Program-made: the position numbers and the translations under genes
The notes under the pieces: generated by a model
Databases searched by the model: none
What the model saw: the letters and a program-made list of their open reading frames with translations, nothing else
Told to the model about the DNA's origin: nothing
Source of the DNA: JACRBK01 sp964427955
GTDB taxonomy: Bacteria > Chloroflexota > Anaerolineae > Aggregatilineales > Aggregatilineaceae
Length of the DNA: 7,361 bases
Reading direction: 5' to 3'
Assembly (NCBI GenBank): GCA_964427955.1
Contig: CAYRWY010000301.1
Coordinates: 1-7,361 of the forward strand
Shown: positions 1-4,551 of the stretch, one piece after another
How the letters are laid out: each line of letters begins with the position of its first letter
How positions within the stretch are numbered: position 1 is the first letter of the stretch

Positions 1-13
1 TCGGGGGGTGAGG
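1..13. repeat. Edge of a dispersed CCTCACCCC-type repeat (left window end)
   Basis: GGGGGGTGAGG at 3-13 matches the outer end of the full repeat at 3756-3849, where GGGGGGTGAGG runs 3837-3847. The rest of this copy, if it exists, would lie beyond the left end of the window. The match is short and G-rich, so the call rests on finding the same edge twice more in the window. Confidence 0.45.
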
Positions 14-39
14 CCGGGACAAGACCGTGATGGCCTCAC
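8..39. repeat. Inverted repeat next to the clipped repeat edge
   Basis: Perfect 8-bp arms GTGAGGCC (8-15) and GGCCTCAC (32-39) with a 16-base loop. The left arm overlaps the repeat edge GGGGGGTGAGG at 3-13. It lies downstream of malQ on the minus strand and could be a second stem after the stop-codon hairpin, but no U-tract follows it. Confidence 0.4.
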
Positions 40-51
40 AAAACCTTAAAT

Positions 52-80
52 TGACGCACATCAGCTTCGGTCGTGCGTCA
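52..80 (-). terminator. Candidate terminator hairpin overlapping the malQ stop codon
   Basis: Perfect 8-bp inverted repeat TGACGCAC (52-59) / GTGCGTCA (73-80) with a 13-base loop. Read on the minus strand, the UGA stop of malQ (80-78) forms the foot of the stem, and the stem is followed by AUUUAAGGUUUU. The tract is only moderately U-rich, so this is a plausible but not strong intrinsic terminator for the rihB-fructokinase-malQ unit. Confidence 0.45.
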
Positions 81-1619
81 GACGCCCACCGTGCGGCGGT
101 TGCCCTGGCTCAATTTCGCCAGCCGCGCCCAGTGCAGCCCTTGCAGATCCAGGTCTTCCGGCAAGCAGCGCCAGCGCCACTGCCCCGCCGGGACGCCCGG
201 CTTGTTCATGCGCGCGCTGCCGCCCAGGCCGAGCACGTCTTGCAGCGGCACGATGCAGGTATGCGCGGGCGATTCCATGCCCAACCGGATCAGCTCCCAG
301 TTCGGCTCTTTGATCTCGCGCCGCCCCACGTAGTTCTTGAGATTCTCGCGCTCATGGGCGTTCACGTCGGAATGCCACCAGCCCATGACGGTATCGTTGT
401 CGTGCGTGCCGGTGTAGACGACCAAATCCTCTTCGTGGTTATGCGGCAGGAAGCGGCTTTGTTCGTCCAGGTTGCCGCCGAAGGCGAATTCGAGGATCGC
501 CATCCCCGGCAGCTTCAAGGTCTTGCGCAGCAGGATCGCATCGCCCAGGTCGTCGCCCAGATCTTCGGCCACGATGGGCAGCTCGTCCAGCGCGCGGCCC
601 AGGCCCCGGCCCAGCGCCTCGAAGAATTCCAACTTCGGCCCGTTGGCCCAGCGCCCGCCCTGCGCGGTCGGGTTGCTGGCCGGAATCTTGTAGTAGAGAT
701 CGAAGCCGCGGAAATGATCGATGCGCACGATGTCCACCATCTTGAGCAGCGCCTCGATACGCCGAATCCACCACTTATACCCGGTGCGGCGGTGTTCGTC
801 CCACATATACAGCGGGTTGCCCCAGCGTTGGCCGGTCGCGCTGAAATAGTCCGGCGGCACGCCCGCGATGAAGTTGGGCCGCCCGCGAAAGTCCAGGTCG
901 AACAGCTCCGGGTTGACCCACACGTCGCTGCTGTCGTGCGCCACGTAGATCGGGATGTCGCCGACGATGCGAATCCCTTTGTTGTTGGCATAGCCCCGCA
1001 GCGAATCCCATTGGCGGAAGAAGGTCCACTGGCGGAAGCGGTGCTCGGCGATGCGGGTGGCGTGCATGGTGCGCGCCGCGTTGAGCACCTGTTTTTCGCG
1101 GAAGATTTCGCCGTCGGTCCATTCGGTCCAGGGACGCCCGCCGTAAAATTCCTTGAGCGACATGAACAGCGCGAAATCGTCCAACCAGAAGCGATCCGGG
1201 TGCCGGCGCCATTCTTCGCATTCCGCCACGGCTTCGGCATCGCGCATGAAGCGGTCGAAGGCCAGCGTCAGCATTTCGTCGTGATAGCGAATCGCGGCGG
1301 CATAGTCGATCTGGCGCGGCGAAAAGTACGGCTTTTCGGCCAGCTCATCGGCCAGCAGCCAGCCCTCGTCTACCAGCAGATCGAGGCTGATCATGTTGGT
1401 GTTGCCCGCGAACGTCGAATGGCATTGGTACGGCGACTCCGCGAATCCGGTGGGGCCGAGTGGGAGCACCTGCCAGATCGACTGTCCGGCGGCGGCCAGG
1501 CAGTCTACGAAGCGATACGCCCAGTAGCCCAGCCCGCCGATCCCATAGTCACCCGGCAGCGACGTGGGATGCAGCAGCACGCCGCTGGAGCGGGGAAATA
1601 AATTCTGTTTCTTCACCAC
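78..1619 (-). CDS. malQ: 4-alpha-glucanotransferase (amylomaltase, MalQ, GH77)
   Basis: Cytoplasmic amylomaltase: it transfers alpha-1,4-glucan segments between maltodextrins and releases glucose, feeding maltose/maltodextrin or glycogen breakdown. The 513-residue length is normal for the compact GH77 form. The N-terminus has the family block SSGVLLHPTSLPG (residues 11-23), followed by SPYQ and FAGN near 62-73. The flexible acceptor loop GVPPDYFSATGQRWGNP lies at 253-269. The catalytic residues are recognisable: nucleophile D301 in VRIDHFRGF, acid/base E352 in VAEDLG, and transition-state stabiliser D407 in YTGTHDN. The C-terminus has the expected RMNKPG...WRWR block (470-484). The start is GTG, preceded by GGGAGGA, and the second codon is also GTG. 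It is the last gene of the nucleoside hydrolase-fructokinase-malQ set, 42 bases after the fructokinase. The family assignment is secure; the operon is inferred from spacing. Confidence 0.97.
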   Translation of the reverse strand: MVKKQNLFPRSSGVLLHPTSLPGDYGIGGLGYWAYRFVDCLAAAGQSIWQVLPLGPTGFAESPYQCHSTFAGNTNMISLDLLVDEGWLLADELAEKPYFSPRQIDYAAAIRYHDEMLTLAFDRFMRDAEAVAECEEWRRHPDRFWLDDFALFMSLKEFYGGRPWTEWTDGEIFREKQVLNAARTMHATRIAEHRFRQWTFFRQWDSLRGYANNKGIRIVGDIPIYVAHDSSDVWVNPELFDLDFRGRPNFIAGVPPDYFSATGQRWGNPLYMWDEHRRTGYKWWIRRIEALLKMVDIVRIDHFRGFDLYYKIPASNPTAQGGRWANGPKLEFFEALGRGLGRALDELPIVAEDLGDDLGDAILLRKTLKLPGMAILEFAFGGNLDEQSRFLPHNHEEDLVVYTGTHDNDTVMGWWHSDVNAHERENLKNYVGRREIKEPNWELIRLGMESPAHTCIVPLQDVLGLGGSARMNKPGVPAGQWRWRCLPEDLDLQGLHWARLAKLSQGNRRTVGV

Positions 1620-1630
1620 GGGGTCCTCCC
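1614..1630 (-). promoter_or_regulatory. malQ ribosome binding site with tandem GTG start codons
   Basis: On the minus strand GGGAGGA (1630-1624) precedes two successive in-frame GTG codons (1619-1617 and 1616-1614). From the GGAGG core the first GTG is 5 bases away and the second 8 bases away, so either could initiate. The protein changes by only one residue. No in-frame ATG lies close by before the conserved SSGVLLHP block, so a GTG start is the natural reading. Confidence 0.6.
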
Positions 1631-1661
1631 ATAACCTGAAAACTGTCTAAACCGATTTACA

Positions 1662-2567
1662 TTATGGCACAGAATGGCCTTCCGCCGCCAGAGCCAATGC
1701 CAGCGCCCCTTTGACTCCGGCCTCGTCGCCCAGACCGGGCGGCACAATGAAATCGTCCATCGTTTCCAACCGGGGGTGGACCAGGTAGCCGTTCAACATT
1801 TCGATCACCTTGCGGCGGACCAGCGGGAAAAGCTGGCGTTGGTGCATCACGCTGCCGCCCAGGATGATCCCTTCCGGCGAAAAAGTGCACATGATCCCGA
1901 CCAGCGCCGACGCCAGGTAATAGGCTTCCAGGTCCCAGGCGGGATGATCGGGCGGGAGCGTCTCGCCGGGCACTTTCCAGCGCGCCAGCAGCGACGGCCC
2001 ATTGGCGAAGCCTTCCAGGCAGTTGGGATGGAACGGGCAAATGCCGCGCTCCAGCGGATCGTCGGCCCGGCGGGGCAGCGGAATATGCCCGGTCTCCGGG
2101 TGGATCAGGCCGCGCACCATCTGCCCTTCGGCGATCACGCCGCCGCCGATGCCCGTGCCGACTGTCAAATAGGTGAAGGTATCCCAGCCCTGCGCCGCGC
2201 CCCAGCGATGCTCGCCCAGCGCCGCCGCGTTCACGTCGGTGTTGAACGCTGTCGGGACGTTCGGAAACGCCGCCTGGATCGGTCCCAGCACGTTGGCGTA
2301 CGACCAGCCCGCCTTCGGCGTGTGGGTGATATAGCCATAATGGGGCGAATTGGGATGCAAATCGACCGGGCCGAACGATGCGATCCCGATGCCGCGCAGA
2401 CTTTCGGTGCGCAAAATCTCCTGGTTCTTGAAAAACGCGATCACCCCGCTGAGCGTCTGCTCCGGCGTGGTGGTCGGGATGCGCTCGCGGACCAGGAGTT
2501 GGCCCTGCTCCGTCCCAATCGCGCAGACATACTTGGTCCCGCCGCCTTCAATCGCCGCATATAACAT
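1662..2567 (-). CDS. scrK: ROK-family fructokinase (ScrK/GmuE/YdhR type)
   Basis: Soluble ATP-dependent sugar kinase of the ROK family, most like the bacterial fructokinases that make fructose 6-phosphate; glucose or mannose could also be substrates. The 301 residues fit the family. Visible motifs are the N-terminal phosphate loop EGGGTK (7-12), the block GIASFGPVDL (61-70) followed by SPHYGYIT and TPKAGW, the catalytic aspartate D111 in NTDVNAAALGE, the second phosphate loop TVGTGIGGG (135-143), and the ROK zinc site formed by H161 of HPETGH with C177, H180 and C183 in CPFHPNC. LEGFANGP and SPEGIILGG follow, both typical of this subfamily. The ATG has AAGGAGA (2582-2576) 8 bases upstream. 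It lies 26 bases after the nucleoside hydrolase and 42 bases before malQ, so co-transcription is likely. The ROK assignment is firm; the exact sugar is inferred from the subfamily motifs. Confidence 0.93.
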   Translation of the reverse strand: MLYAAIEGGGTKYVCAIGTEQGQLLVRERIPTTTPEQTLSGVIAFFKNQEILRTESLRGIGIASFGPVDLHPNSPHYGYITHTPKAGWSYANVLGPIQAAFPNVPTAFNTDVNAAALGEHRWGAAQGWDTFTYLTVGTGIGGGVIAEGQMVRGLIHPETGHIPLPRRADDPLERGICPFHPNCLEGFANGPSLLARWKVPGETLPPDHPAWDLEAYYLASALVGIMCTFSPEGIILGGSVMHQRQLFPLVRRKVIEMLNGYLVHPRLETMDDFIVPPGLGDEAGVKGALALALAAEGHSVP

Positions 2568-2593
2568 AAGAATAATCTCCTTGAAGAATTGTG

Positions 2594-3532
2594 TTAGTCA
2601 CCATAGGCCCGCAGGCCCGCCGCGATGATATCCCAGAACTTCGCCACGTCGATGTCGATGCCGACCAGGCTGTTGGGCGTCCGCTTGGAATAGTGGAAGA
2701 AGTCGCAGTTGGTCCTGCCGTAGCTCTGTTCGCTGCGAATGTCGATCTGCGTGAACATCTCGCGGGTCGTGAGCACCGACGGATCGATCAGCGCGGCAAT
2801 CGTGACCGGATCGTGCAGCGGCCCGCCGTCCCAGCCAAACACCTGTTTTTGCGTCTGATTGAAATAGGTCATGAGATCGATGAACAACCGGCCCGCGCGG
2901 TTCTGAATCTGGGCCATGCGCGCCATCACGGACGGCACGCACAGGACTTTGCGCGTCACGTCCAGCCCGATCATCGTGATCTTGCGCCCGGAGGTAAAGA
3001 CGACGTGCGCCGCGTCCGCGTCCGCATAGATGTTGAACTCGGCGGCGGGGGTCATATTGCCCAGTTGGTAGCTGCCGCCCATCAGGACGATTTCCTTGAT
3101 CTTGGGCAGGATCGCGGGGTACAGCCGGATCGCCATCGCGAGGTTGGTCATGGGTCCGGTGGTCACGACCGTGATCTCGCCGTCGGAGTGGAGCAGCGTA
3201 TCCGCCAGATACAGCACGGCGTGCTGGGACTCCACCGGTTTGGTCAGCGGGGCAAAGACCGGGCCGTCCAGCCCGGATTCGCCGTGAATATCCGGCGCGA
3301 TGACCTGCTTATCGCGGATCATGGGCTGTCCGCAGCCTTGATAAACCGGGATGTCGAGTCCCAGATGTTGGCAGACGTGCAGGGCATTCACCACGGTCTT
3401 TTCGAGCGTCTGGTTGCCGGCGACGACCGTGATGCCGAGCAGATCGATCACCGGGCTTTTGGCCGCCAGCATGATCGCGATGGCGTCGTCGTGGCCGGGA
3501 TCGCAGTCCAAAATGATCTTACGTTTTTCCAT
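2594..3532 (-). CDS. rihB: Ribonucleoside hydrolase, RihB-like (IunH family)
   Basis: Cytoplasmic calcium-dependent N-ribohydrolase that splits nucleosides into free base and ribose for salvage or catabolism. The N-terminus has the hallmark DCDPGHDDAIAIM (9-21) with the aspartate cluster that binds calcium and activates water. Further family landmarks are AGNQT (38-42), H83 in IHGESGLDGP, TTGPMTNLA (124-132), EIVLMGG (147-153), PAAEFNIYAD (162-171), and the late HD pair H240-D241 in GPLHDP. The N-terminal 20 or so residues, NQTLEKT, HGESGLDGPVFAPLT and the ILPKIKEIVLMGG block closely resemble E. coli RihB (YeiK), recalled from memory rather than by alignment, which suggests pyrimidine nucleosides (uridine, cytidine) as preferred substrates. 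The length of 312 is normal. ATG is preceded by AAGGAAG (3545-3539). It heads the three-gene catabolic set and follows a 336-base repeat-rich spacer. Confidence 0.94.
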   Translation of the reverse strand: MEKRKIILDCDPGHDDAIAIMLAAKSPVIDLLGITVVAGNQTLEKTVVNALHVCQHLGLDIPVYQGCGQPMIRDKQVIAPDIHGESGLDGPVFAPLTKPVESQHAVLYLADTLLHSDGEITVVTTGPMTNLAMAIRLYPAILPKIKEIVLMGGSYQLGNMTPAAEFNIYADADAAHVVFTSGRKITMIGLDVTRKVLCVPSVMARMAQIQNRAGRLFIDLMTYFNQTQKQVFGWDGGPLHDPVTIAALIDPSVLTTREMFTQIDIRSEQSYGRTNCDFFHYSKRTPNSLVGIDIDVAKFWDIIAAGLRAYGD

Positions 3533-3574
3533 AACGGGCTTCCTTGAAAAGAGAGAAAATAAACCTCATCACAC

Positions 3575-3592
3575 GAGGGCCATACCGCCCTC
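3575..3592. promoter_or_regulatory. Small palindrome upstream of rihB, possible operator or leader hairpin
   Basis: Perfect arms GAGGGC (3575-3580) and GCCCTC (3587-3592) with a 6-base spacer, centred about 50 bases upstream of the rihB start. The position suits an operator or a 5' leader hairpin. No regulator gene is present and the box occurs only once, so the function is a guess. Confidence 0.3.
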
Positions 3593-3636
3593 ACACCAAC
3601 CCTTTTCCACCCCGTGTACAGTCGGGCAGAAGTTTT

Positions 3637-3663
3637 TCGTAGGGGTCGGGCTTGCCCCTACGA
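3637..3663. repeat. Inverted repeat TCGTAGGGG / CCCCTACGA
   Basis: Perfect 9-bp arms TCGTAGGGG (3637-3645) and CCCCTACGA (3655-3663) around a 9-base centre, which contains a competing GGGC-TT-GCCC hairpin (3648-3657). T-runs lie on both sides on the plus strand (3633-3637 and 3669-3674). On the minus strand, where the genes are, the stem is followed by A residues, so it does not look like a terminator for the CYTH transcript. Its style resembles short dispersed palindromic elements. Confidence 0.6.
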
Positions 3664-3755
3664 GTTGATTTTTTCACCCGGTCTCACCCCCTGTTGGATC
3701 AGGGAACAAGCTCGTTTTCTCCCCTCTCCAGCTTGCGATGCTGTTGGCGAATTCA

Positions 3756-3849
3756 TACCTCACCCCTAAATCCCCTCTCCAAGTCTGGAGAGGGGACTTG
3801 CCCGTGCTCCCCCTCTCCGCCCTTGGAGAGGGGGCCGGGGGGTGAGGTA
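3756..3849. repeat. Compound inverted-repeat element (MITE/REP-like) with three stems
   Basis: A 94-base element closed by a perfect 11-bp inverted repeat, TACCTCACCCC (3756-3766) and GGGGTGAGGTA (3839-3849). Inside are two perfect hairpins in tandem. One is CCCCTCTCC (3772-3780) / GGAGAGGGG (3787-3795) with a 6-base loop; the other is CCCCCTCTCC (3809-3818) / GGAGAGGGGG (3825-3834) with a 6-base loop. A smaller alternative stem, CAAGTC/GACTTG (3780-3785, 3795-3800), competes with the first. Folded as single strand the element would form a three-way junction. It lies 19 bases after the CYTH stop codon, so it may protect or end that transcript, but there is no U-tract. The same outer edge recurs at both ends of the window. 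Confidence 0.85.
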
Positions 3850-3868
3850 AACCGCTGAGCAGTGCCCC

Positions 3869-4453
3869 CTACCGAAACAACTCCGGCGGGACCGTCACCC
3901 CGGCGAAATTCGCGAACGTCAGATCGGCGCACGTCAGGTGGAGCGCCTGGCTGACCTGCGCAAACAGCCCCAGGTAGCTGTCGAAAATGCGGGGCCGATC
4001 CGCCAATCCCAGCGCGGCCAGCGTGGCGTCGATCACCGGCGCCGCCGCCTCGACCTCGATGAAGCTGCCGTAGGGCATCTCGTCCAGCACGATCTCCGCC
4101 TCGCCCAGGTGATAGGTCGTCCGGTATTTTTCGTAGACGGTGAACGGCACGAAGCCCAACCCCCGCAGGATCAGGTCCATCCGGTCGAAATCGTCCACGG
4201 TGACTTCCAGCTCGGTGCGCGACGTCGCCCCGTCCTGAACGATGGGGGCCGCTTTATAGGTCAGCCGGGTGCGGGAATCCATCCGCAGGCGCAGCACCGT
4301 CCCGTGCTGGCTCAAAGTGCGCGCCGGGTCGTCGTAGCGAATGTTGCGCTCGTACACACGCGGGGCCGCCAGGACGCCGCCCGCCGCTTCGATCCGCGCG
4401 GCGATCTCGTCCAGATCCGGGGCATAAATCTTCACTTCGGTTTCGATGCTCAT
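3869..4453 (-). CDS. CYTH-domain protein (class IV adenylate cyclase / triphosphatase-like)
   Basis: Small cytoplasmic protein of the CYTH triphosphate-tunnel fold, whose members act on triphosphates (ATP to cAMP, thiamine triphosphate, or inorganic tripolyphosphate) with a divalent metal. The signature ExExK is at the N-terminus (E4, E6, K8 in IETEVKI). Tunnel-lining charged residues follow in the usual order: R39, R55 and R57 (LRLR), K67 (LTYK), E81 and E83 (ELEV), K109 and R111 (EKYR), D124 in VLDEMPYGSF, and E133/E135 (IEVE). Annotation pipelines often name such proteins CyaB, but motifs alone cannot tell cyclase from phosphatase. Residues about 165-194 form a tail beyond the fold (contains CADLTFANFAG). 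The ATG has only a weak purine-rich ribosome site (GGTGAGAG). It starts 87 bases after the uvrA stop, with hairpins between them, so read-through from uvrA is uncertain. Confidence 0.87.
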   Translation of the reverse strand: MSIETEVKIYAPDLDEIAARIEAAGGVLAAPRVYERNIRYDDPARTLSQHGTVLRLRMDSRTRLTYKAAPIVQDGATSRTELEVTVDDFDRMDLILRGLGFVPFTVYEKYRTTYHLGEAEIVLDEMPYGSFIEVEAAAPVIDATLAALGLADRPRIFDSYLGLFAQVSQALHLTCADLTFANFAGVTVPPELFR

Positions 4454-4485
4454 CCGCTCTCACCCGCTCGCTGCCAACCACAAAT

Positions 4486-4511
4486 GGCCGGAATTGTACT
4501 CAATTCCGGCC
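4486..4511 (-). terminator. Perfect 11-bp hairpin between uvrA and the CYTH gene
   Basis: Arms GGCCGGAATTG (4486-4496) and CAATTCCGGCC (4501-4511) with a 4-base loop. On the minus strand it is followed by AUUUGUGG, a weak U-tract, so it could be an intrinsic terminator or attenuator for uvrA transcripts. The minus-strand hairpin also contains TACAAT (4498-4493), a good -10 hexamer about 40 bases before the CYTH start, but with no convincing -35 (TGGTGA at 17 bases is poor). A terminator with a nested promoter is possible. Confidence 0.5.
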
Positions 4512-4525
4512 TGACTCACCACCCT

Positions 4526-4551
4526 CTCTCCCATCGTTCTCTATGGGAGAG
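4526..4551. repeat. Hairpin overlapping the uvrA stop codon, related to the dispersed repeat
   Basis: Perfect arms CTCTCCCAT (4526-4534) and ATGGGAGAG (4543-4551) around an 8-base loop. The right arm covers the last two codons of the UvrA paralogue, part of the one before them, and one base of its TAG stop. The CTCTCC/GGAGAG composition is like the inner hairpins at 3772-3834, suggesting a small or degraded member of the same repeat family. No U-tract follows on the minus strand. Confidence 0.6.

Larger units (their letters stand above)
3533..3868. other. Gene-free spacer between the CYTH gene and rihB, rich in inverted repeats
   Basis: No credible gene lies here. The stretch holds, from left to right, a small palindrome near the rihB start (3575-3592), a 9-bp inverted repeat with T-tracts outside it (3637-3663), a loose set of C-rich blocks (3676-3692 and 3719-3729, the second including CCCCTCTCC), and the full compound repeat (3756-3849). 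The rihB promoter should be in this interval, but I cannot pick a convincing -35/-10 pair; an AT-rich patch around 3550-3564 is the most promoter-like base composition. Confidence 0.7.

Noticed and set aside
27..1601. Long plus-strand open frame of 524 codons opposite malQ
   Set aside because: It mirrors a gene with complete GH77 motifs, and its translation is low-complexity, rich in R, A, Q, V and H with no recognisable domain. It is a by-product of high GC and codon bias on the other strand.
1674..3547. Plus-strand open frames opposite the fructokinase and the nucleoside hydrolase
   Set aside because: The opposite strand carries full, motif-complete enzymes; the plus-strand translations look like no protein family.
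3637..3663. Terminator for the CYTH gene
   Set aside because: On the gene strand the stem is followed by A residues, not U, so the orientation is wrong for an intrinsic terminator of that transcript.
3756..3849. CRISPR array
   Set aside because: The two repeated hairpins are adjacent within one element, with no series of equal repeats and distinct spacers and no cas gene in the window.
3652..3858. Small plus-strand frame over the compound repeat (68 codons)
   Set aside because: Its peptide (SPLNPLSKSGEG...PPLERGPGGEV) is the typical chance translation of CCCCTCTCC-type repeats, not a gene.
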